In this document: one piece after another, positions 1-6,719 of the stretch
Position numbering within the stretch: the first letter of the stretch is position 1
How the letters are laid out: each line of letters begins with the position of its first letter
Assembly: GCA_026193435.1 (NCBI GenBank)
Contig: JAPHUN010000224.1
Location: forward strand, 1-17,302
DNA length: 17,302 nt
Origin: Chlorobium sp.
Lineage (GTDB): Bacteria; Bacteroidota; Chlorobiia; Chlorobiales; Chlorobiaceae
Direction of reading: 5' to 3'
Position numbers and translations under genes: made by a program
Notes under the pieces: model-generated
The model's input: the letters and a program-made list of their open reading frames with translations, nothing else
What the model was told of the DNA's origin: nothing
The model's database searches: none

Positions 1-1
1 A

Positions 2-751
2 GGCTCAACAGTACTGCTTACCACTGTTATTTCAGGAAACGGAAGTCCGCGAACCCTCCCCGACATTCCTCCTTCACTTCCTGAAGGCATTTCCATACTG
101 ACAACGAAAGGAGATGACAACATCGACAATGCTGCAGACAGACGTACCAGAACCTATTCTCTGATGGCTGAAAAAGCGGGAACATACACCTTCTCGCCCT
201 TACTGTTCACGGCATTCGACCCGGAGAAACAGGAGTATACCAATCTCACCTCCGGAGAACTCTCCCTGACCGTACTGCCCCCGATCGCTTCAAATGCAGA
301 GCATAAACATGCGCCGGGAGCAACGACAGACGAGATCGCCAGTCGGGAGCCTATTCACCTCTCCCGACTGCTTATCGCCCTTCTGCCGGCACTATCAGGC
401 GCGCTGCTTTACCTCCTGATCAGAAAGGTGCTGAAATCCGGGGGCCGATCTGTTGACGCTCCCCGCAGGAAACAGCACCGGAAAAACGCTCATACGCTGC
501 CCGAACTCAGGGAGGACGTCCTCAAAACTCTCAGGCTGCGCTGCGGCATGGATCCAGAGAGTATGACAAGGCGGGAACTGATGGAAAAGCTGGAGAAACA
601 GGGCACAGATGATCCCCTTGTGAAAAAGCTGCTTGCTCTTCTCGATGCGTTCGACAGGCTGGATTTCGCACCGGGAGAACCGGACGGGGAAGCGCTGGAA
701 AAACTCCGGCAGGAATATAAAGCCGCCATGGAACAGCCTGAGCAGCAATAG
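2..751 (+). CDS. batD: BatD-family (aerotolerance) membrane protein, C-terminal part
   Basis: The reading frame is open from the left edge, so the start lies outside the window; 249 residues and the stop are present. The first ~115 residues look like the last beta-sandwich repeats of BatD: a stretch ending ISGNGSPRTLPDIPPSLPEG, then YTFSPLLFTAFDPEKQEYTN, a common BatD ending before the membrane anchor. One hydrophobic segment follows at about fragment residues 121-141 (LLIALLPALSGALLYLLIR), then a charged cytoplasmic tail of ~105 residues with helical Leu/Lys/Glu spacing. BatD proteins belong to Bat operons with von Willebrand-A proteins BatA/BatB; their biochemical role is poorly known. The gene ends 22 bp from the convergent moaE stop. 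The family call is good. The partner genes would lie left of the window and cannot be seen. Confidence 0.72.
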   Translation, partial: GSTVLLTTVISGNGSPRTLPDIPPSLPEGISILTTKGDDNIDNAADRRTRTYSLMAEKAGTYTFSPLLFTAFDPEKQEYTNLTSGELSLTVLPPIASNAEHKHAPGATTDEIASREPIHLSRLLIALLPALSGALLYLLIRKVLKSGGRSVDAPRRKQHRKNAHTLPELREDVLKTLRLRCGMDPESMTRRELMEKLEKQGTDDPLVKKLLALLDAFDRLDFAPGEPDGEALEKLRQEYKAAMEQPEQQ

Positions 752-773
752 CCTCACGCCTCTTCCTGACTGC

Positions 774-1166
774 TCATCCGCCCGTAGACTCAAACCCGAT
801 CTTCCAGACAGGAACCGTTTTTTTCAGTTCATCCATAAACCGGCTCATAGCCTTGAAGGCTGCGTCACGATGTTTTGACCGGACAAGCACCACGATGGCG
901 GCTTCCCCCACCGGGATGCTCCCAACCCGATGGATGCAGTGAAGGCCGTGTATGCCGAACCTGCCGATGACCTCCCTGCCGATTCTTTCAAGCTCCTTCT
1001 CCGCCATACCCGCATAGTGTTCGTAAACAAGGGCACGGATATGTTCTCCCTTCTCACTGTCACGCACGAGACCGGTAAAGAGCAGCTCAGCCCCTGCATC
1101 CGGATTGCGGGGAACATCAAAAATCCAGTCGTCTATCCGATCTTCGGTTATCGCTACAGATACCAT
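774..1166 (-). CDS. moaE: MoaE, large subunit of molybdopterin synthase
   Basis: Catalytic subunit of MPT synthase, which with thiocarboxylated MoaD turns cyclic pyranopterin monophosphate into molybdopterin in the cytoplasm. Visible family blocks: FTGLVRD, LVYEHYAGMAEKEL, HRVGSIPVGEAAIVVLVRSKHRDAAF and the catalytic lysine region LKKTVPVWK near the C-terminus. It has 130 residues, somewhat short because the tail after VPVWK is only eight residues (IGFESTGG). ATG at 1166 is preferred over an in-frame TTG at 1172: GGAGG sits six bases before this ATG, and the moaD stop (1171-1169) is two bases upstream, giving translational coupling. It is the last gene of the moaCB-moeA-moaD-moaE run. Confidence 0.95.
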   Translation of the reverse strand: MVSVAITEDRIDDWIFDVPRNPDAGAELLFTGLVRDSEKGEHIRALVYEHYAGMAEKELERIGREVIGRFGIHGLHCIHRVGSIPVGEAAIVVLVRSKHRDAAFKAMSRFMDELKKTVPVWKIGFESTGG

Positions 1167-1168
1167 GA

Positions 1169-1426
1169 TCAACCTCCGCTTACCGGCGGAATGATCGCCA
1201 GTTCATCACCTTCCTTCACCAGCGTCCCTTCCGCGGGATATTCCATGTTCAGAGCCAGCATAAAAGGCATGTTCGTTAACTGTGACGACAACTTCCTGAC
1301 CTCCTGCTCGACAACTTCGATGGTACTTCCTTCCGGAATATCCATCTGAAACTCGTCACGAGCGAGCAGCTCGCGGGCGGAGGAAAAGCACTTGACGGTA
1401 ACCGTTATGGTTTTACGACGGCTCAT
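1169..1426 (-). CDS. moaD: MoaD, sulfur-carrier subunit of molybdopterin synthase
   Basis: Ubiquitin-fold protein of 85 residues ending in the obligatory Gly-Gly (PPVSGG). Its C-terminus is adenylylated and thiocarboxylated so that it can donate sulfur to MoaE. Family features: beta-strand start ITVTVKCFSSARELLARDE, central LALNMEY, and GDELAIIPPVSGG. A GGAG lies eight bases before the ATG. The gene overlaps the end of moeA by 14 bp and stops two bases before the moaE ATG, so the three are almost certainly co-translated. The activating E1-like enzyme MoeB is not encoded in this window and must be elsewhere. Confidence 0.95.
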   Translation of the reverse strand: MSRRKTITVTVKCFSSARELLARDEFQMDIPEGSTIEVVEQEVRKLSSQLTNMPFMLALNMEYPAEGTLVKEGDELAIIPPVSGG

Positions 1427-2645
1427 GCAGAGAACTCCAGGGTAAAAGGTTGCAGGTTACCACCGTACCGGGAGGCAGAAACCGTCCTGAAGGCGGAGCT
1501 TCTATCAGACAATTTGCGCCTGCCAGTGAGGTGATCATGTGTGATTCGATTTTCCGGGTCGCGTTGCAGAAGAGCCTCCCGTCTTTCTGCCATATCCGGC
1601 CGAACAGGAAACGATAGCGTTTTTTATCAGCAGGAAACTGCTCGAAAAGCTCCGCTTCGATTTTCCCGTGATACCGGCTGTTCTGCATGGCTGAAAGCGC
1701 GGGCATACAGTATTCGAGAAAACAAACCAGAGACGATACCGGGTTGCCCGGCAGGCCGAAAACCACAGATCCCTCTTTACTCCTGCCGAAAAAGAACGGC
1801 TTTCCCGGTTTCTGGGCCACCTTCCAGAACTTCTGTTCGACATTAAGATCGGTAAGCAGTCGCTGCATGTAATCATACTCGCCGGTCGAGATCCCTCCGG
1901 CGGTGATGAGCAGGTCGCATGAACCAAGCGCCTCATCGAGAGCCTTCCCTATGGCCCGGGGATCGTCCGAAACCTGCCAGAGACCGGCTATCGTCGCGCC
2001 GGAACTCACAACGCAGGCTGCAAGTGAATAGCGGTTGCTGTTGTAGATCGACGATCCTTCAAGCTGCTCACCCGGCAAGCGAAGTTCATCGCCGACCGTG
2101 ACTATCGCAACCTTCGGGCGACGATAGACCTGCACCTCTTTTCTTCCGAATGCAGCCAGCACGCCGATTTCCGCGGGAGTGAGACGAACGCCCCTGGACA
2201 GAAGCAGTTCTCCTTCAGGAACCTCTTCTCCTGCATACCGGACGTTTGCACGAAACTCCGGAGCCTTGAAAACAGCAACCTCGCTCCCGCCGAAACCGCT
2301 GGTATTCTCAAACATAACGACCGTATCCGCTCCTTCGGGCATGGGCGCACCGGTCATAATCTGGGCACAGCATCCGGAGCTCACCGTCTCCCGAGGCATG
2401 TTTCCCGCTGAAATTTCCTCAAGAACCCTGAGCGTTACCGGATTTTCCCCTGACGCTTCCTGAATATCCGCCCACTGAACGGCAAAACCGTCCATGGCCG
2501 CATTATCAAATCCCGGCAGGGCAAAACCGGCAACGATCTCTTCGGCCAGCACCTGCCCCTGAGCTGTTTCAAGCGGCATGGTTGCAACCGGTACCTCACG
2601 GATAGCTGCGGCAATGATCTCATGAGCCTCTCTGACACCTGTCAT
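1413..2645 (-). CDS. moeA: MoeA, molybdopterin molybdenumtransferase
   Basis: Inserts molybdate into adenylylated molybdopterin, the last step to basic Moco. The 410 residues match the usual MoeA length (about 400-411). Landmarks in order: PGFDNAAMDGFAV (residues ~44-56), IMTGAPMPEGADTVVMFE (~97-114), the MoCF-fold block IVTVGDELRLPGEQ (~180-193), ITAGGISTGEYDYM (~247-260), KPGKPFFFG, GLPGNPVSSLVCFLEY, and a C-terminal beta domain ending near LLPWSSLHEPS. The ATG shares one base with the moaCB stop (TGATG arrangement), and the 3' end overlaps moaD by 14 bp. It lies directly downstream of its functional partner, the MoaB/MogA-type adenylyltransferase domain of moaCB. Confidence 0.96.
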   Translation of the reverse strand: MTGVREAHEIIAAAIREVPVATMPLETAQGQVLAEEIVAGFALPGFDNAAMDGFAVQWADIQEASGENPVTLRVLEEISAGNMPRETVSSGCCAQIMTGAPMPEGADTVVMFENTSGFGGSEVAVFKAPEFRANVRYAGEEVPEGELLLSRGVRLTPAEIGVLAAFGRKEVQVYRRPKVAIVTVGDELRLPGEQLEGSSIYNSNRYSLAACVVSSGATIAGLWQVSDDPRAIGKALDEALGSCDLLITAGGISTGEYDYMQRLLTDLNVEQKFWKVAQKPGKPFFFGRSKEGSVVFGLPGNPVSSLVCFLEYCMPALSAMQNSRYHGKIEAELFEQFPADKKRYRFLFGRIWQKDGRLFCNATRKIESHMITSLAGANCLIEAPPSGRFLPPGTVVTCNLLPWSSLHEPS

Positions 2646-3586
2646 CAGTGACCTCCCCCGTTAATCATGTCAAATGCGTGAAACAGCGCTGGCACAAGCA
2701 CTTCAAGGGCGTCCCTCGCGGCGCCCTGGCTTCCCGGAAGGCAGAGAACAACGGAAGAACCGATAGTACCGGCAGCGAGCCTCGAAAGCATTGCCGTTCT
2801 GATCTTCCCCTGCCCCCACTGAAAGAGCGCCTGTTCGATACCCGGCAGTCTTCGGGTGAATTTCGGCAGCAGCGTCTCCACCGAAACGTCTCTCGGCCCG
2901 AGACCGGTTCCGCCGGAAACCACCACAAGCTCGGCGCCCCCGGCAATCCACAGGTCAACGGTATCGGCGATGCGGTCCGGCTCATCAGGAACAACGCTGA
3001 ACATATCCACAATGCAACCCGCGGATTCAAATCCTTCTCTCAGCAGCGCACCAGAACTGTCAACCGCTCGACCGGATGCAATTGAATCTGAAACGACAAG
3101 AATAGCCGTTCGCGGCCTGAAACCGGACGATATCCCGCTTTTCCCACCGCTCTTCTTCTCCAGCCTGATCTCATGGATTCCCATGGACTTGTCAACTCCC
3201 TTGCACATATCGTAGATCGTCAGCGCGGCAACCGTCACAGCGGTAAGCGCCTCCATCTCAACACCGGTAGCCTCTTTTGTTTTTACTGTCGCTCGTATCG
3301 AAATGCGATCGTCTTCCAGAGCAAACTCGATATCGACCCATGAAAGGCTGAGCTGATGACAGAGCGGAATAAGGTTCGCAGCCTGCTTGGCCGCCTGAAT
3401 ACCGGCAACTTTGGCAGTAGTCAGTACATTGCCTTTCGGCATATCACCCGTTTGTAAACGCCGGATGGTTTCAGGCCGCATGGTTATACATCCGGAAGCA
3501 GATGCCGTCCGCATGGTTCCCGGCTTCACCGATATATCCACCATTCGTACATTCCCGTTCTCATCGAGATGTGAAAAATCTGACAT
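2645..3586 (-). CDS. moaCB: Fused MoaC-MoaB (cyclic pyranopterin synthase + molybdopterin adenylyltransferase)
   Basis: A 313-residue natural fusion. Residues ~1-150 are MoaC, which converts the MoaA product into cyclic pyranopterin monophosphate; visible are MVDISVKPGTMRTA, AAKQAANLIPLCHQLSLS, VEMEALTAVTVAALTIYDMCK (with the catalytic Asp-x-x-Lys) and MGIHEIRLEKKSGG. A short linker with GGKSG follows. Residues ~155-313 are a MogA/MoaB-type MoCF domain that adenylylates molybdopterin: ILVVSDSIASG, ELVVVSGGTGLGPRDVSVETL, LPGSQGAARDALEVLVPAL. An AGGTGG ribosome site lies six bases before the ATG. The stop overlaps the moeA start, and a 259-bp repeat-rich spacer separates it from moaA. Such MoaC/MoaB fusions are known from Bacteroidetes/Chlorobi, which supports the taxon guess. 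Confidence 0.95.
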   Translation of the reverse strand: MSDFSHLDENGNVRMVDISVKPGTMRTASASGCITMRPETIRRLQTGDMPKGNVLTTAKVAGIQAAKQAANLIPLCHQLSLSWVDIEFALEDDRISIRATVKTKEATGVEMEALTAVTVAALTIYDMCKGVDKSMGIHEIRLEKKSGGKSGISSGFRPRTAILVVSDSIASGRAVDSSGALLREGFESAGCIVDMFSVVPDEPDRIADTVDLWIAGGAELVVVSGGTGLGPRDVSVETLLPKFTRRLPGIEQALFQWGQGKIRTAMLSRLAAGTIGSSVVLCLPGSQGAARDALEVLVPALFHAFDMINGGGH

Positions 3587-3628
3587 GTCTGTCCACCTGT
3601 TGATTCGTTCGAAATAGTTACGCTGTAT

Positions 3629-3840
3629 GACCAGTGACCAGTACTAAGGGGAAGATAGTTGAAGCAGTGACTTGTAACGAGTAATAAAATCAAACTCGCC
3701 GGATAGCTTGACAGCGAGATAGCTATCCGGCAACTCAGCTATTCAGCCATCCAGCTAACCAGCCACATCCCACACTCATTGCTCAGCACTCAGCACTACT
3801 TCCTCCCCCCTTAACACCTGGCACCTAACACCTAACACGT
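3629..3840. repeat. Mosaic of degenerate 7- and 8-bp tandem repeats between moaA and moaCB
   Basis: The spacer holds five short arrays with different units. GACCAGT twice (3629-3642). GTGACTT, GTAACGA, GTAATAA (3667-3687, period 7). CAGCTATT, CAGCCATC, CAGCTAAC, CAGCCACA (3736-3767, period 8). ACTCATT, GCTCAGC, ACTCAGC (3774-3794, period 7). AACACCT, GGCACCT, AACACCT, AACACGT (3813-3840, period 7). The last array ends five bases before the moaA stop codon. No coding frame is convincing across it. Short heptameric tandem repeats of this style are known from cyanobacterial genomes as STRR sequences; I do not know of an assigned function here. Confidence 0.75.
3698..3731. other. Perfect 11-bp inverted repeat (hairpin) downstream of moaA
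   Basis: GCCGGATAGCT (3698-3708) and its exact complement AGCTATCCGGC (3721-3731) are separated by 12 bases. On the minus transcript the hairpin is followed by a moderately T-rich stretch (TTTGATTTTATT). It could therefore act as a weak terminator or a 3'-end stabiliser between moaA and moaCB. There is no continuous U-tract, so terminator function is only possible. Confidence 0.6.
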
Positions 3841-3845
3841 CCCCC

Positions 3846-4859
3846 CTATCCTCCGATCTCCGACATACTGGTTCCCCGGGCTCCTCTGCCCGCCTCTCTG
3901 CCGTCTTCCGGCTTTTTGCTTACGGCCTTCTGAAGCAGAGAGGTCAATACCTCTCTTTCAGCACCGCCACGCAGGGCCGGAAGGAGTTCAACGCCATCTC
4001 CGGAATAGAGGCAGCTTATGATCTTCCCGTCAGCAGTAATCCGCAGCCGGTTGCACGTACTACAGAAATTACGGGTATAGGCCGGAATAATTGCAACAGA
4101 ACCCTTGTAACCGGGCAAAGAAAAACTGAAATGCTCGGTAGTCTTTCCCTCTCTTGCCTCCAGTTCCGGATAGATCGTCGTGAGCGCCTCGAGAATTTTT
4201 TCCGCACCCATGAATTTTCCTGTACGCCAGATCTGATTATCGTCAAACGGCATCAACTCCATGAACCTGACCGTTACACGATCGTGACGGGTCAATTCTG
4301 TAAAGCGTCCGATCTCACTGCTGTTGATCTCCCTGAGCAGAAGAACATTGATCTTTACCTTCAGTGAACCGGCATAGCGCAGCAATCTATCCAGATTTTC
4401 TGATACCTTGTGCAGCAGGTTTCTGCGGGTAATATTCCTGTAACGATCAGGGTCAAACGTATCGAGACTCAGGTTGATCCCGTCGAGGCCCGCACCAAGA
4501 AGATCCTCAAAACAGCGATCAAGCAGAACACCGTTTGTGGTCAGTGAAACTGTCTCGATACCGTCCACAGCTTTCGCGTAACGCACCAGATCGACAATGT
4601 CCTTGCGTATAAGCGGCTCCCCGCCGGTAAAACGTACCTTTCTGACACCGGATCCCGCAAGCGCCTCGACACACCGGAAAATCTCTTCTGTCGTCAGCTC
4701 TCCGGCAGGAGAATGGTGTCGCTGATGTTCTTCACGCATACAGTAGACGCAGCGAAGATTACACCGTGAAGTCACCGAAATCCGGGCATAATCGATACTG
4801 CGCCCGTAAGCGTCAGTCAGTGTCCGGAAGGTCAGTGCTGTATTTGCAGGTTTGCCCAT
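3846..4859 (-). CDS. moaA: MoaA, GTP 3',8-cyclase (radical SAM)
   Basis: First enzyme of Moco synthesis: it rearranges GTP to 3',8-cyclo-GTP by radical SAM chemistry. Residues: N-terminal cluster C33-x3-C37-x2-C40 (SRCNLRCVYCM), the GGEPL motif of radical SAM proteins (FTGGEPLIRKD), GINLSLDTFDPDRY, and the second cluster C266-x2-C269-x13-C283 (NFCSTCNRLRITADG). The protein ends in Gly-Gly (MSEIGG), the C-terminal pair needed for activity in MoaA/MOCS1A. The 337 residues are close to the usual ~330. Its ATG lies five bases after the stop of the glycerophosphodiesterase gene with only a weak ribosome site, suggesting coupling. The repeat spacer separates it from moaCB, which supplies the next step. 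Confidence 0.96.
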   Translation of the reverse strand: MGKPANTALTFRTLTDAYGRSIDYARISVTSRCNLRCVYCMREEHQRHHSPAGELTTEEIFRCVEALAGSGVRKVRFTGGEPLIRKDIVDLVRYAKAVDGIETVSLTTNGVLLDRCFEDLLGAGLDGINLSLDTFDPDRYRNITRRNLLHKVSENLDRLLRYAGSLKVKINVLLLREINSSEIGRFTELTRHDRVTVRFMELMPFDDNQIWRTGKFMGAEKILEALTTIYPELEAREGKTTEHFSFSLPGYKGSVAIIPAYTRNFCSTCNRLRITADGKIISCLYSGDGVELLPALRGGAEREVLTSLLQKAVSKKPEDGREAGRGARGTSMSEIGG

Positions 4860-4864
4860 AGACT

Positions 4865-5698
4865 TCAGCGATTAAACACGTTCAACGCCATCCCGGGATA
4901 ATCGGTGATAATACCATCCACCCCCATAGCCGCAAGAGCACGCATCGACTCCGGCCTATTGACAGTCCAGGGGATAATCCGGATATTCCGGCGATGCAGC
5001 CGCTCCACAAGAGTGCGGTCTACAAGCCGGAAAAAAGGATTCAGATACTCCGGCTTGAAACCGAGACTGTCAAGTTGGTCGAATAGATCCTGTCCTTTCT
5101 TTATCAGCAGTCCCGTGTCAAGCGCCGGAGAAATGTCTCTGATCGCTTTGAGAATCCGGGGATCGAACGATTGTATCCGAACACGAGAAGCAACCCCCGA
5201 ACGTTCAATAAGGTCAGCAACGAGATGCGCATATTCCTCAGGTGGCGGGTGCAGACGACCATCTCCTTCAACACCTGACTTTACCTCGATATTGTAGATG
5301 ACACCACGCGCTCTGCCGGAAGATTCCAACCGCTCCTCGACAACCCGAAATACCTCTTCGAGAACCGGCTTCACTGCCCGAACCTCGAAACGGCAGGGGA
5401 CTTCATCTGAAGCGTGTCCGCAATCAAAACGGAGAATATCAGCATATTTCATGGCATAGAGCAGGTACTGCCGTTCATCCTGCTTCGCAAGCACTTTGCC
5501 GTCAGGGGCCGAACACAATCCTGCTTTCATATACGGGTCATGTGAAACCACGATCCGGTTGTCTCCGGAAACACAGAGGTCGAGTTCCAGAGCATCAGCC
5601 CCGAGGTCAACCGCCTTCAGGAACGAGGGAAGAGTATTTTCCGGATACACCGACCTGGCGCCGCGATGAGCATGTATTTCAAACGTTTTGTCACACAT
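4865..5698 (-). CDS. Glycerophosphodiester phosphodiesterase (GDPD family)
   Basis: TIM-barrel enzyme that hydrolyses glycerophosphodiesters to glycerol-3-phosphate and an alcohol. With the ATG at 5698 it has 277 residues. Active-site signatures: H11-R12-G13 (IHAHRGARSVYPENT), E38 and D40 (ALELDLCVSGDNRIVVSHD) with H53, later YNIEVKSG, RIQSFDPRIL, and the terminal IPWTVNRPESMRALAAMGVDGIITDYP. No signal peptide is visible, so it is probably cytoplasmic. A longer form from GTG at 5752, overlapping the upstream stop as GTGA, is possible but would add 18 residues encoded by a terminator hairpin, so I prefer the ATG. The gene is five bases upstream of moaA. It has no evident role in cofactor synthesis and may simply share the transcript. 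Confidence 0.92.
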   Translation of the reverse strand: MCDKTFEIHAHRGARSVYPENTLPSFLKAVDLGADALELDLCVSGDNRIVVSHDPYMKAGLCSAPDGKVLAKQDERQYLLYAMKYADILRFDCGHASDEVPCRFEVRAVKPVLEEVFRVVEERLESSGRARGVIYNIEVKSGVEGDGRLHPPPEEYAHLVADLIERSGVASRVRIQSFDPRILKAIRDISPALDTGLLIKKGQDLFDQLDSLGFKPEYLNPFFRLVDRTLVERLHRRNIRIIPWTVNRPESMRALAAMGVDGIITDYPGMALNVFNR

Positions 5699-5723
5699 AA
5701 AAAAAGGGGCTCCGCAGGCCCCT
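5699..5723 (-). terminator. Intrinsic terminator/attenuator touching the GDPD start codon
   Basis: Read on the minus strand: stem AGGGGC (5723-5718), loop CTGCGGA, stem GCCCCT (5710-5705), then an unbroken T-run to 5699. The next base starts the ATG of the glycerophosphodiesterase gene. It lies 26-50 bp after the stop of the upstream RsbRD_N gene, so it fits as that gene's terminator. The only purine-rich ribosome-binding candidate for the GDPD gene (GGAG) falls at the loop/stem border of the hairpin, so folding would also hide it. Confidence 0.7.
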
Positions 5724-5748
5724 GAAACAGTATTTTCCGGCAAAAAAG

Positions 5749-6264
5749 TCACTCCCGAATGAGCCAGTGCTTGAAGCCCTCGAGTGTTTTGTTGAATTCG
5801 TTCTCATCTCCCGAGGTTGGACAGACACACAAAACATGCTCATAGCCTACAAGCGCGAAATAGATCGCCTTGTCATAGAAATAATTGAGCTGTTCACTGA
5901 ACTGTATCGCTCGATTGAGATCGATCCCTTCGGTGACAATTCCCTGTTCCTTGACGTAGGCAAGCAGCATATCACGTTCAAGAATGAGTGAGTAAATCAT
6001 CTCACTGGACTTAATACCGGCTTCGGCGCGCTCTTTGCCCATTTCGCGGAAGTTCAGGGCAATCTCTTTGTCAATATTTTCCTGTTTCGCTACCCACTTC
6101 CCCAGTCTTCTGAAACGGGAGTAGACGATATCATGCAGCTCTTTTTTGGAATACTTCGAGTATCCGCTGGTAAGCGCATTAGACCGGACTTCGTCCACCC
6201 ATGTCAGGGAAAGTGATTCAGCATGATCTTCTATAAGTCCGATAAAACGATTGATAAGCAACAT
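5749..6264 (-). CDS. RsbRD N-terminal-domain protein (solo sensor-like domain)
   Basis: A 171-residue protein with the hallmarks of the RsbRD_N domain (helical sensor module at the N-terminus of stressosome RsbRD proteins): FIGLIEDHAESLSLTWVDEVRSNALT near the start, then YSKKELHDIVYSRFRRLGKWV, and a helical second half with IYSLILERDMLLAYVKEQG and QLNYFYDKAIYFALVGYEHVL. It is predicted soluble and helical. There is no STAS, kinase or DNA-binding domain, so it may act as a stand-alone sensor or partner protein; the ligand cannot be told. The ATG has no clear ribosome site. The gene is followed by an intrinsic terminator and then GDPD-moaA on the same strand. Family call by pattern memory. Confidence 0.7.
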   Translation of the reverse strand: MLLINRFIGLIEDHAESLSLTWVDEVRSNALTSGYSKYSKKELHDIVYSRFRRLGKWVAKQENIDKEIALNFREMGKERAEAGIKSSEMIYSLILERDMLLAYVKEQGIVTEGIDLNRAIQFSEQLNYFYDKAIYFALVGYEHVLCVCPTSGDENEFNKTLEGFKHWLIRE

Positions 6265-6401
6265 AGTACAGTAATTTTAAAAATGGCAAATCCACTTCTC
6301 CTGAAAAACTAACGGTACAGGAAGAAGATTTCAAGTGTAACCATCAGGTTTAAACATATTATTTTCAGCCGACAGACACAATCAGTACCGCTGAAACGAC
6401 T

Positions 6402-6698
6402 TCAGGCATTTCTGTTCTGCCCTTTCTTCTGCGAATACCGCTTGTTTTTTGATGTCGGCTTTCGTTTCGGCTTTGCGGCCTTCTTTTTCCTGACCTTGTT
6501 GCCCGTCACTTTCTGTGCTTCGGACTGCTCTACTCCCTGAGTGCCGAAAAGCTCGGGGTAATAGTTCTTTTTCTTGTTGAATTTGTTCTTTCGGAACTTC
6601 TTTTCAAGATCTGCGTAAGGGCTTGGCGGGTCCGGGGAGGTATTGGGATTATTGAAATTCGGCTCATCGAGCACCTCCTCAACATCATCCAAAACCAT
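6402..6698 (-). CDS. Small lysine/arginine-rich hypothetical protein
   Basis: Not recognised. From the ATG at 6698 it has 98 residues; an in-frame TTG at 6722 would add eight (MQNTFHPD). Neither start has a good ribosome site. The N-terminus is acidic (MVLDDVEEVLDEPNFNN), a Pro/Ser/Asn-rich stretch follows (NTSPDPPSPYADLE), then a strongly basic half dominated by Lys, Arg, Asn and Gln (blocks KFRKNKFNKKK, RKKKAAKPKRKP). It has no membrane segment, no cysteine, and looks disordered; such tails bind nucleic acids or ribosomes, but that is inference. The divergent spacer to its right (6723-6969) should hold its promoter. Confidence 0.6.
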   Translation of the reverse strand: MVLDDVEEVLDEPNFNNPNTSPDPPSPYADLEKKFRKNKFNKKKNYYPELFGTQGVEQSEAQKVTGNKVRKKKAAKPKRKPTSKNKRYSQKKGQNRNA

Positions 6699-6719
6699 GT
6701 CAGGATGAAATGTATTCTG

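Noticed and set aside
930..1349. A 139-codon plus-strand frame across moaE and moaD
   Set aside because: It is antisense to two genes with unambiguous motifs and has no family resemblance.
3629..3840. CRISPR array
   Set aside because: The repeat units are only 7-8 bp with no regular spacers, so they are tandem repeats, not CRISPR.
6364..6398. TTTCAGC/GCTGAAA inverted repeat after the small basic gene as a terminator
   Set aside because: The loop is about 20 bases and no T-tract follows on the minus strand; it may form, but terminator function is unsupported.
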